A DNA stretch of 64,000 nucleotides from Anas platyrhynchos (taxonomy: Eukaryota > Chordata > Aves > Anseriformes > Anatidae): contig NC_092592.1 of NCBI RefSeq assembly GCF_047663525.1, positions 24,733,001-24,797,000 on the forward strand. Direction: 5' to 3'. How positions within the stretch are numbered: position 1 is the first letter of the stretch; each line of letters starts with the position of its first letter. A program made the translations under genes and the position numbers. The notes beneath the pieces were generated by a model that saw only the letters and a list, made by a program, of their open reading frames with translations, was not told the origin of the DNA and did not search any database. Shown in pieces: positions 1 to 10,554 of this stretch.

Positions 1-2925
1 TTTATACATATAATGACATGTCCCAAATATTGCACAATAACATGGGTCTTCATTAGATACTCCCTCATAATTCATCTTTAGTTTGACCATGTTAATAACA
101 CTCAATGGCTTGGACTATGATCTGAACCAGAGACAGTGTCAGCTGAGGTACATTCACAGTACTCTGGAAACTTTCCTGGAAACTTAAGAGTTGTAGAGTT
201 GCGTAATTATATATGTTTGATTAAAAATTTATTTTATGTACTGTTTCAGTTAGATTCCCAAAAGAGCAGGTTCAGCATGGTATTGTCATTCTGCTTCAAA
301 CCACACTGATTTGTTCATGATCTTTTTTGTTGACTAGCAGATTCTTGAATTAACCATGACTTAAATCCTATTTCTTTGTGTTATGAAATGGCATGTACAC
401 AAATAGACACAAATGCACACAAATATTTTCATCTAGTTTTAAAACTATTAGTATTGTTGTTTTTTTCTGGTTTTGTAAAAGTCAACGATTTTTTACGTTT
501 TTATAAGGTACCTAGCAATTTTATTTTCATGTATGCCCATTTTCTTCCATATGAAAGGACACATCAACTGCTTATCATGGTTCCACCACATCTTCATTAT
601 GACCAGTGTTTTTTTTACAAATGATAAATTATGCTATTTAGTAATTTCAGATTTATCTGAGTTGTCCTATAATCATTCTTAAATAATCAAAAAAATATTT
701 TTTCTCTTAATTAAGATTCACTCTTGATGGTAAATGCTTGTGAAAGAAGAATCATAAATCAATAGAAGATCTTTATGAGGTTTATGTCTGAAAGATGTTT
801 AAGTTGGCTTTTTTCAATAATTGCTATACTAGTCATGTTATGTTTCATAATAAACTCTACGTATATATTTATTAACTGAACACTAAGGCAAACCAAGAAG
901 TTGAAATCATTCAATAAAAGTTAAAAAAGTTTGGTTTTATAACTTTTATGTAAGTCCTAATTTTAGAGTTAGGAAAATATACTGTATCTATATTGGTGAT
1001 TTTTGTTTGTTTTGTTTTACTAATGTTAGTACTTTAATGTATTTTGGAAATTAGATTAGTTTGGAGATCTGTCCTTCTAATATGATCTGTCATTCTAATA
1101 TGCTAGAATAAGGCGTATATTTCTATTCCAATTCTATTCTCATTTTCTGCACGTTTATATTTAGTAATGCAGATTCATATTTATATTTAAGTTTATCATA
1201 AAGTATACCAAAAATTATTTAATGTTTCCAGAACGAAGGTCTTCTGAATTTGGTTTTGCTATCATCGCTCTTAGTATTTGTCAATAAGATCACCTTTTAA
1301 GGAAATAGGTTTTAATTTAGGATCCATTATACACATGGAGGTTTACCACTGGAAGCTAACCTTGCACAATCATTTTCATTGAATTTTTGAAGACAAAACT
1401 AATATATTTTTGGCTTTGTTCCTTTTTCATGCTAACATGGTTTGATTTAAAAGCAGGATGAACACAGTGCTATATTTTTCAAATTGTTTTCATTTCAGAG
1501 AATATTGGAAATATTTATACTCTGTGATGTACATTGTGATGCCATTTTCCTTTCATGTTCATAGTCACTACAGAAATCAAAACTATTTATAGAATAGTTC
1601 TTAGTAGTAGACCATTGCTGAGCCCTTGTGATACATGGAAATTCCTAAGAAGGATAACTGACAGACGTGGTTATTTAAATAGAATCCAGCAGCACGTAAG
1701 TGTCAAAGGTATTTATAAGGTTTCCCAGTTCAGCTCAGTGTTTGTGTCTCAGTGTATCTGTCCATCTTGACAGCAATTATTTTGGTTTATTCAGTTATGA
1801 TTTTCAGAAGAAATATAGATCAAATGTGTTTATTTCAATCGCATGGCTTTATGTGTGGATGATTTTGTGGCCACTGCCTGGATATAGAAGAAATAATTGT
1901 TCAGAAATACAATTATTATTATTTATCTTTTTCTAAGTGGCTAGGCTGTGAGAATGGCTTCTATAGATATTTACAATCAGTACTGTGTGCCACTGATGCA
2001 GCCAGTTCTCTGGCACTGATATGTTTTGGTATCACTGATCTGGTATTTTTGCGGATGCTTCAACTTTTCAACTTCAACTTTTGTGTTTCTTTTAAAATAA
2101 TTTTCTACTTGAAAAAGTAGAAAAAATCTTAAAAATGCAAATGCTGAAAAGATGCAAACGCAATTTGCATCTTAAAAATGCAAATGCTGAAAACAGTAAG
2201 TTAGCTGCTTTTTCCATATGACTGCAAGTTTTCATTATCCCTTAAAACTACCAAAGATTATCTTTGGGGTTTCATGAAACAAGTAAAGATTTTAACCTCT
2301 AGGGAAGGGTTCATAAAGTAAGCAGTCAGTCTAGCATGGAGGAGTGAAACTGGGCTGCCAGATGCACCACAGCTTTGACCATGATGGATTTCTTGGTAGC
2401 TTGGCATGAATTTTAGTATACGGACTGTGCAAAGGACAGAAGCTTTTTAATCTTTATCTCATCCCCTCTTTATTTCTTGATGATCTTAGCTTACCTCACC
2501 ATTTTTATTACTGTTTCCCACCAGTAAAATGGGGTTAATATTTATATGCATGTTACAGGAACATTGCAGCAGATGATTAGCATGTATGTGGAGAAGGCTT
2601 AGGAAACTTTTGTGCATACAGAAATGTTCACAGAGTTATTCTTTTTTTTTTTTTTCTTTTTTTTATTGTCAATACATATTTTTTAATGCTCTGTGGGGTG
2701 TCTGAGAGTTTTGCAATAACAAACAATTCTGATTTTATAAGGCTCAGCTGACAACTTGCCATAAGTTCTTAGACCATATCAAAAAGGAGTCATATTTTGC
2801 AGAGAATTTGCATTTATTTTGCCTATTTAAATCTAATGCTTTCCTTTCCTCTCTTAGCATGTACATTTTATGTTGGTTTCTCTAATCTAAAAAGCATTTA
2901 AACGTGTAAAAAATATCAATCTAGA
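1..2925. other. Intergenic, AT-rich, no gene seen
   Basis: No exon of a recognisable protein was found on either strand. The open frames are short and of low-complexity composition. An 18-bp unit is tandemly duplicated with one mismatch at 1066-1083 and 1084-1101. A hairpin and octamer repeat cluster lies at 2101-2193 and is listed separately. In mammals PDE6C lies beyond RBP4 in the opposite direction; its large first coding exon is not visible here, so it is presumably further left. Confidence 0.6.
2101..2193. repeat. Perfect hairpin plus 43-bp-period octamer repeat
   Basis: The stretch begins with a perfect 10-bp inverted repeat (2101-2110 and 2115-2124) around a 4-nt loop. A 25-bp unit then occurs twice without mismatch, at 2126-2150 and 2169-2193. 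Each copy holds ATGCAAAT. The spacer holds a second inverted repeat, GATGCAAA (2151-2158) with TTTGCATC (2164-2171). This gives three exact octamers and one near-match inside about 60 bp. The octamer is the known core site of POU/Oct factors; function here is inference. Confidence 0.6.
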
Positions 2926-2929
2926 AGTT

Positions 2930-3010
2930 GAGATAATATATTACAACTAACATAGATAATATGAGATAATATAGTACAATTATGAGCTATGAGATAGTAT
3001 AGTACAATTT
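2930..3010. repeat. Short degenerate AT-rich tandem repeat
   Basis: A unit of about 28 bp containing GAGATARTATAGTACAAT is seen at 2961-2981 and 2989-3010, with a more degenerate copy before it. It abuts the 5' side of the CR1 tail that follows and may be insertion-site or slippage debris. Confidence 0.45.
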
Positions 3011-3024
3011 ACATGTGATAGGAC

Positions 3025-3280
3025 AAGTTTTAAACTGGGTGAGGGGAGATTTAGATTCAGTGTTGGGAGGAGATTCTTCACCACGACAGTGGTGGAGGGC
3101 TGGGCAGGTTGCCCCAAGGGGCTGTAGATGCCCCATCCCTGGAGGTGTACAAGGCCGGGTTGGATGGGGCCCTGGGCAACCTGATCTAGTGCGTGGCATC
3201 CCTGGCTATGGCAGTGAGCTTGGAACCAGGTGATCTTTAAGGTCTCTTCCAACCTGAGCTATTCTATGATTCTATTATTT
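3025..3280 (+). mobile_element. CR1 LINE, 3'-end fragment
   Basis: The sequence has the classic bird CR1 tail: the block around GGGCTGTAGATGCCCCATCC, then CTGGAGGTGTACAAGGCCGG, GATCTTTAAGGTCTCTTCC, and the terminal short repeat ATTCTATGATTCTATTA. It is a 5'-truncated copy, as is usual for CR1, and sits in the plus orientation. The open frames on both strands across it are relics of GC-rich repeat sequence and not genes. CR1 does not end in poly(A) but in an octamer-like repeat, as seen here. Confidence 0.93.
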
Positions 3281-3289
3281 TAGATTTAA

Positions 3290-5160
3290 AAAAAACAAAA
3301 TCTCACTTTTATTTCTTACCGATCTGCTCAAAATAATGTCAAAAGTAGGTAGCTAGTAGAGAAATAATTGCAAAGCTTCCACTGTGAAGAAACCTTCTAA
3401 TAAAACAGAGCTATGACAATGTATTAAAAAGGTAATTATTGATAACATATTTCTATCTATTGCCAAGAAAATGTTTTCCAAAGGCATAAAGTCTCCTCTA
3501 AATTGCTCTTTGGCACTCTTCCTTTCCTTGGGCACTATGGACAGTATCTCCCACTGAATGCCTTCCTGCTTACATAGAGCGTTACTTTATAGAAATTATT
3601 TGTAATGCAGGAAAAACAACAAGGATAATCAGAAGAAGCTGATCCTTGATTTTTCTTTCTTTCTTTCTTTCTCTCTCTCTTTTTTTCTTTTTTTCTTTTT
3701 TTTTTTTTTTTCTTGGCATTTACTGATGACTGTGAGTTGCTGTTGGTTACTGTTTCATGTTTCAACTTGAATTGTTTGTTACAGTAAATGCCATATTAAA
3801 GTTTTGTGTGGACATCCCCTGAAAAGGAGTCAGATCCTAATAATTACACTGTAGGTGCTATGCCACAATTACATGCTGTGAGTAATATTTGTAAGGTGCA
3901 GAGCTTGGTTTAATTTAGATTAGTTTACTGAAAAATGCTGTAAAGTAGAGGCTTTGAAGTGGTTAATAGAGATGAAAGAGCTGACTTTGAGAGGTTTCCC
4001 ACACTTTGCATGCCAATCACCAGCTCCATTCTCTGAGCAGCTGCTTTTCCACCTGTCAGAAAGCAGCTCTGGATACAGGGTTTACCCACTGTATGCCATC
4101 GCTCTGGTCTGTGTCAAGGACAAGCCATGTGTAGCTTAATGACAGTAAACCCGCCCAAAAGCAGATGTAACTCATACGGAAGCTTTTGGTGTGTTACACT
4201 GTTTATTGTATGATTACATATAGCAGCCAGGTATTTTTTGTTTTCTTTTCCCTCTGAGCAAAACAATTTTGCCTGTCACTTTAAGTGCTCCAAAATGTTT
4301 TCACAAACATACAAGGCTGCAACCATATGCCAAAAACTATTAAACATCCCAGCTAATCATCATTGAAAGGCACCTGCTTCCAGAGTTAAATGTACCTGCT
4401 GTTTACACCAGGCATGCACTTACTCTATAAAATATTTGGAGCAGAAAGTTAAGAGAGTTAATTGAAATGACAAGAAAAATACAGCTGCTAGCTTGTAGTT
4501 CCCCAACCTGAAAGCTGGCCAGTACACTGGGGATTAATATCCATCTCTTCAAATCTGGGTTCTCCCCTAAGCTCTTTAAAGACACATGAACACGGCTTGG
4601 ATTTACATTGTCCCTGCAGCACAGTGTTGTCTAGGAGGGTTCATTAGTCTCAGATAGAGTGGTGCCATTAGCTATACAGGTTTATTTCATGGAGAATTTC
4701 TAAGATTTTATAATTCCAATTTGAGCATAGTTAGACCTGCTTTAAATTCATCTCAATCAAAACTTATAAGAGAAAAGAAGAAGCTAACTTTTTATCATAA
4801 GTCAGTGTATTCATGGATCTGTGTCTGGACATAGACTAAACAAGTAGAGATACTGACTTTTGTAAGTTGTGGGGTTTGTTGTTACTGTTTTAGTTTTGTT
4901 TTGTAGTTTGCTTTTGTGGGCTCTCCAAAGCTTGCTAATGAAATGAACATACAAAAGTGAGTTTTGAACTTGCTTCCTTGATTCTGGGTGGTATGAACTT
5001 GGTGTGATGCAGAAGTAGTATGCTAAATGGGCAGTAGGAAAGAGCACCCTTCAGCCAATTCAGAAGCAGTCTTGCCTATCTGCACAGGCATCTGCATCTT
5101 CCCCCCTCTTTCATCAGCTGTAATAAAAGGCCTACCCAGACTTTATGGACTTATGGGACA
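3290..5160. other. Intergenic, no gene seen
   Basis: AT-rich DNA without recognisable coding sequence. It contains the long polypyrimidine tract at 3650-3713 listed separately. Confidence 0.6.
3650..3713 (+). repeat. Polypyrimidine tract (TTTC)n/(CT)n/T-run
   Basis: Continuous C/T-only tract that begins as TTTC repeats, passes through CT repeats and ends in a T-run. The mirror-like homopyrimidine composition could favour triplex DNA; it otherwise looks like an ordinary microsatellite. Confidence 0.85.
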
Positions 5161-5169
5161 AAAATTCTA

Positions 5170-5815
5170 TGTGATGTCTCTCACCAGTGCTGACTAAAGA
5201 GCCAACACTCTTCCGAATGCAACCCAGGAGGCTGTTGGTGTTTGCTACAAAGGCGTGTTACTGGTTCACATTCAACTTCTTGGTTACCGAGACCACTTAG
5301 TCTTCTGCAGGTAGGTATCTCCTGATACCTAGGGTTGTTATCCATCTTGTTCCCTCTTTTCAGGAACCTGAACCCCACCATCTCATTTCACTGCAGCCAA
5401 GGCTGCCCTCGACTTTCACATCTCCAACCATTTCTTTCTTGTTTTTAAGAATCAGGTTTAGCAGAGTGTTTCCCCTCATTGCTTCCTCAATCATCTATGT
5501 CAGAAGGTTATAGTCAATGTGCTCCCTAATCCTACCTGGATCATCATCCATCCCAAGGCAGAGCCCTGTCCAGCCCCACTTATTTCTCACATAAAAGGTG
5601 ATTCACCTTCTTTGCCACCCTGGCCTGTCGTTCCTTCAGAGCCTGTATCCAGCACTCCAGCTGTGTCAGCTACCTCATGACATCTCCAGCTCCTCCTGCT
5701 TGCTCCCCATGCCGTATGTGTTAGTGTACAGGTGTGTAAGAGGTGCCTGGTCATGCTGATTTCCCAGAGGAGGTCTGAGAGTCTTGTAGGCATCCTTTTA
5801 TTTATGTGCATACAC
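5170..5815 (-). mobile_element. CR1 LINE ORF2 fragment, internally deleted, minus strand
   Basis: On the minus strand, around 5690-5735, the reading LYTNTYGMGSKQEELEM matches the start of the CR1 ORF2 endonuclease domain (family form LYTNA.SMGNKQEELE). Further along the minus strand (5440-5350) come readings of the type NLILKNK..MVGDVKV and GSLGCS, also from the endonuclease. Below about 5320 the sequence jumps to a segment from much nearer the 3' end of ORF2 (the stretch before GGTGAGAGACATCAC). This implies a large internal deletion, including the reverse transcriptase. Frameshifts and stops break it throughout, so it is a dead copy. Confidence 0.82.
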
Positions 5816-5819
5816 TTGA

Positions 5820-8800
5820 ATTTTGACTTTTCTATTTGATTTCAAGGCTCACTCGTTTGTTGGGTGTCATCCCCTGCCCTGTCACTCATGGGTTAAAACT
5901 CTTCGCACTAGCTTGGCCAGCCTGTTGGCAGAGACATCTCTACATCTTTCTTTCAAGTTTATTTTCATTTTAGTAGGACATCTAGAAAAACACTTCAGAA
6001 TCACAATCCCTACCAATGTTTGGTGAAGAGAATAAAGTCACCACTTTAAATAAAGTTTGCTTTTTTTTTTTTATAAAGAGTCCAGTGTAAATATACTCCT
6101 TCAAGCAGAGTGTCACGTCATTAAATTACAAAAACATGCAGCACACAGGCTGGCATGGTGCAAAGACCTGTATTTTCAGTTTAATGCTGTCCTTGACCTC
6201 TGTACTCAGACTGCCACCAAGGGGAACAGTTGTGATGGTGACAGTGTACATAGCTGTCCCTTGAAAAGTACACGGAGCTCCTTGGCTCAGCTCACACCAG
6301 TTGTTTTCCTTTGTTCGGAAGAGCCTGGTTCCACACGGCTGGGGCTCCGCTCGGATCCACCGCTCTGTGCACACAGCACTCAGTCGTTCCCCTGCAAAAT
6401 CTGCCTCTGAGAGTTTAATGGATACCCGTGTTTGTGCATGGCACTCCATAAATAAATAACCATGCAAACACAGCACGAAGCCTCTCAGTTGGTGTGCAGT
6501 CTGGCTGGAAATGGATGCTCCGTTTCCTCTTACCAGTTCTTTGAGTCAGCTTTCTCCTAAGAGGTAGACTTACTCTTGTGACCATAAATAAAAATCTAGT
6601 TATTTTAATATTTAAAGCTTCAATGTTTCAGCATTAAAAAAATTTTAAATGGTAATTTGACTCTCACTCCTTTTTTATTATGCAATTATAAGTGAAACTA
6701 AAATAGGTCCTACAATGAAAGCTTTTTTCTGCCATTTGCTCTGAAAATCTCACCTTTTCTGCATATTTTCTGTCATTATTCCTAATGGAAAATATTACAG
6801 AATTTTACAAGCTATTAATGTAAAAATAATTTAAATGCAAAATCACTGCCAGAAGCTAACCCTTTATGGCAAAGGTAGAAGGCTTCTTTCATCCTCAATT
6901 AAATAGTTTTAAGAAATACATACCCACTTTTAAAAACTTTCTGTAATATTCAAATATTACTAAACTATTACTGTAATATGCTGCCAGTTTCAAATGTTGG
7001 AATGGAAAGTCATATATGAAATTTATCAAGTTGGCAACTCAGCACAAGTTTTGTTAATTTATGTCTTACATTAGAGGCTATTTCTATGTTTATGTTATTG
7101 ATATTTCAATTAATCTTTGAAATTTAATTGTCTAAGCTTTCCCAGAATCCATCAATCATTTGATGCCATTTACTTGATCTCTGCATGTTGGTCTCAGATT
7201 CAGTTGGAATCCTTGCCCAAATTCTGTTCCTCTCTGTTTGCCTGAGAAGTAGAAACCTGCAAAGGCTATATCCTGGTTCCAAAGATCTGGATGAGGATCA
7301 CTCGCTGGCACCATTTCTCAACAGAGCCCATAGCCCAAGTCAATCCAAATGATTAACTGAGGCACTGTTTATCAGTTTACATATGAGTTTAGCTGGCATA
7401 GCTGCATCTGTTAGGACTAAGAAAAAATTCACCCTTGAATTGCCATTACAATGCTAGCCTGCCAGCAGCCTCCCCTCCTTCCTCCACTACACTACCGATC
7501 CTGATGTAACTGGCTTAGCAGAGGAGCCTTTTTGCCTAAAAGGTTTGTCTCATTGAACCAAAGAAGTGCTTTACCAGCATTTGTGAAAGGACTTCATCAA
7601 TGTGAACCGTGTCTCAGCTAGGCAGAGTTGGAAATACAGGCAAACCAGAAGAGGCAGAGAGCCGGACTTTTCCAATATGACCTCAAATCCTACTGACTTG
7701 TCCAGGTCCTCTTCTGCAGTTGTTGAAATCTGACTTAGAAATACTGGTGTGACTGCACTGCCATAAATCCACGATGACAGCAGTTCAAAAAAAGGGTTTT
7801 CTCTGGTATTTCCTGGAGTTAGTAGAGATCCCAGGCCTGAGGAACTGAATGAATGATAAGTTATAATTGCTAAGTCTTTGCCAAGCACCTCCACCAGATG
7901 AGCTGCCAAACATTGCTGAGGTCATCGGAGGCACGCAGTTAAAGAAATGCTGTGCCATGGCTAATACAAAATACAATTATTTTGATTTATTATTGTTGAT
8001 GACCTCAGATTAATTTAAGAGACTGAAATGGCTCTTATATATATTTAGAACTGATTTTATAAAAAATTAAAAGAAGCAAATTTTCATTTTGGTGAAACTT
8101 GGATTGGTCTCCTTTCTCTAAAGCTGCTGAGGACAACGTTGCAAGTATAATGGGACTAGTGACCTAGATTTTCAGAGGTTGCCAGATCTAATCAGATTTT
8201 GATTAATTTGGATGCATGACCAAAGACACCTTTGAAAACCTCTGCCATGGATATCCATTTTTCATGGATAATTATGTTATCGACAAAACTTTGTAGGAAT
8301 AGGTTTGATCCTGAAAGAACCTCTCTGGGATTATAAATCTGTATACAGACTTTTGAAGAGGACAAAAGTAAGAGAAATAACAATGTTTCACAAACTGGCA
8401 GAGAATTGTTTTCTTTGGTAATAAAGACAGTAAGAAATTTAAAGTTTATAAATAAAGCCATTATCTTTCAGTCATGTGAAACTGAATGAAGAAAATCCAT
8501 GTTGATTTTGATCTTGTAAATATGATGAATTTATATATTAACACTAGTGTGTGCTTTTTAAAACTTTTGTAAAAATCTGTATATATAACACCATTGCTAG
8601 ATGATGGCACAAGGTTTTAAAGGTTGCTAGCAGAATATAGATTTCTGTTGCTCCTCAGTCTGTGTGGAAATTAGCAAACCTGAAATCTCATTTAAAAATG
8701 TAAATACTGGCTTTTTGAAAGGCTACTGTTGAATGTTTTAAGACAATTAATATCCATTGAATTTTTCTGGTTACCTGTGTTAAATAGTTTTTTTACTCAA

Positions 8801-9700
8801 AAAAAAAAAAAAAAAAATTAACAGTTTAACATTAAATATAATATAAAGTGTCTAATGATATCCAGGGAATCAAAGGCTTCAGAACAGACTTTAACAGCCC
8901 AGAGCATTTTATGTTTGAGAATGTGAACAAAAACATAGTACTCTCTATGCAAAAAGGTTCCAATGCAAAGCAGAAAAGAAAGAATAGCATATAAACCCAG
9001 CAGCCTGTGCCACTGTGTGCATTACATATGAAAAAGATTGTAAAGGGCAGCAACAGTAAAAAGTTTAATTTTTTTTAGTATATAAAAGGAACAGAAGGGT
9101 GAAACATTTCTGGGAAACTGCTGAATAAACTGTTTTATTTCTGTACACCCACTATTGAAATATTTTTATGCTTCATCAATATCTCCATATTTGAATTATA
9201 TTTTTATTTAATTCTGAAAGTAATGAACACAAACCCTTCCCCTAACAGGCTTCTGCCTTTATTCTTTCAAAAACTGGGAGGTGAAATAAGTAGGTGAATG
9301 AGTTCTCTTGGTAACGATCATTCCTACCCTACTCTGATTACATATCTAGAAAATAATTAACAGGTTTTCTCTAATGCTTCCTAAAGATGTTGAAACTATA
9401 GAACAAATATTGACTGACAGGCAGCAAAACTTGCCTGGACAGGCTAAAACAATAATGGTTTATATAACTGAAAACAGTTTGTCAAAAACAAAATAGAAAT
9501 TCTGGAAGCTCTGATTTATATTTGATGCCAAAAGGACCAGATGTGGTATGTACATGCTCTCAGGTATTTGCAGGGCCACATAAATGTGTTCTGCCTTTCT
9601 GAGGTTTTGCAGGGCCTCAGCTCCTTCTCCTGAGAGGTAGTTTTGGCACCAGAGCCATCCTTTGGGATGCAGAAGGGAACCATTAGTGTGGATCTGAAGA
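5820..9700. other. Intergenic, no gene recognised
   Basis: Mostly AT-rich. Two stretches keep unusually long open frames: about 6126-6476, open on both strands with higher GC, and 7571-7909 on the minus strand. Neither matches a protein family I recognise, neither has clear exon borders, and both lack codon-like periodicity by eye. They could be conserved regulatory DNA or old pseudogene fragments. An A-run of about 18 lies near 8800. Confidence 0.5.
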
Positions 9701-10170
9701 GGCTTTCAGAGATGGTAGCAGAAACTTGTATGATGGTTGCCACTGTTTACTGGGGGATGAGAGGAAAGAAATTTGGGAGGAGGTGGAGGAAACAAGCCTG
9801 CACCTTGTAACTGGCACATTGGGCAAGAAGTACTTTGGACTGCAGGGTAAAATGGCAGAGAAGGTGGAGGCAGCTGGCTCCCCTGCTGTGAAAAGGTGGG
9901 GTGCCTCTCCTTCCCGTTGTTCTATCCACACACGTGCACACCCCTTCCCCCCAGTGTGAGCTCTGCCTTTGGGTTAGGAAAACCAGAGAGGCATTCTATC
10001 CTAACACCCGCTTGGCTTCAGATAAAGGTCAAAGACCACCTGAGCCCATGGGTATTATGCAAGGGGCCATTGTGAAGGGGCCCCAGACTGCAGCATGCAT
10101 CAATCCACCTTCCTACTCCCCCTCCAACTCTGGCTTTGTTCCTCAGGGGATTGCGAAAGCCCCAGGACTA
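9700..10170 (+). promoter_or_regulatory. GC-richer 5' flank of RBP4
   Basis: Base composition rises sharply compared with the DNA to the left, with purine-rich blocks and several CCACC/GGTGGG motifs. Its position directly upstream of the first RBP4 exon suggests the liver-type promoter/enhancer region. No individual factor site can be assigned with confidence. Confidence 0.4.
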
Positions 10171-10177
10171 CATAAAG
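10171..10177 (+). promoter_or_regulatory. TATA-like box of RBP4
   Basis: CATAAAG is the best TATA-like element upstream of the first RBP4 exon. It would place the start of transcription near 10200, about 50 nt before a good splice donor at 10253. The assignment is positional inference. Confidence 0.4.
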
Positions 10178-10199
10178 CATTCCCTGTCTGGGTGGCCTG

Positions 10200-10252
10200 G
10201 CCACTGCCCCCAACACACAGATCTTGAGAGGCTGCAGGGACTGGCACTGACT
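10200..10252 (+). other. RBP4 exon 1, untranslated (probable)
   Basis: The stretch downstream of the TATA-like box ends in CTGACT followed by the donor GTAAGG at 10253. RBP4 in mammals has a non-coding first exon, and the ATG exon here begins after a good acceptor at 10417-10418, so a 5' exon must lie upstream. The 5' border is an estimate. Confidence 0.5.
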
Positions 10253-10425
10253 GTAAGGGACCCTGCTGGGGTGGGCTGGGGGGCACTGGGCACCTTGTCT
10301 GCATCAGGGAAAACTGCACAATGCCCTGGGGACCTGTCAGGACAACCCTCCTCCCTTCCCCAGGTGTCTGATGGAGCCCATTGCTGATGCTGTTCTTTGT
10401 CTCTTGCTGTTGCTGTAGGGATAGG

Positions 10426-10554
10426 ATGGCCTACACCAGGAGAGCTCTGCCCTGTCTGCTGCTGCTGGCACTCACCTTCCTGGGCAGCAGCATGGCAGAG
10501 CGGGACTGCCGGGTGAGCAGCTTCAAAGTCAAGGAGAACTTCGACAAGAACAGG
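10426..10554 (+). CDS. RBP4 coding exon 1 (signal peptide)
   Basis: 43 codons from the ATG to FDKNR, followed by the donor GTAAAA at 10555. The exon itself begins at 10419 after a pyrimidine-rich tract and TAG acceptor, leaving seven untranslated bases before the ATG. It encodes the secretion signal and the first 19 mature residues, including Cys4. Confidence 0.97.

Noticed and set aside
3015-3252. Frames on both strands at 3.0-3.25 kb
   Set aside because: The interval is a CR1 tail, not a gene.
1-10000. PDE6C first exon expected upstream of RBP4
   Set aside because: No frame resembling the large first coding exon was found on the minus strand, so it must lie beyond the left edge.
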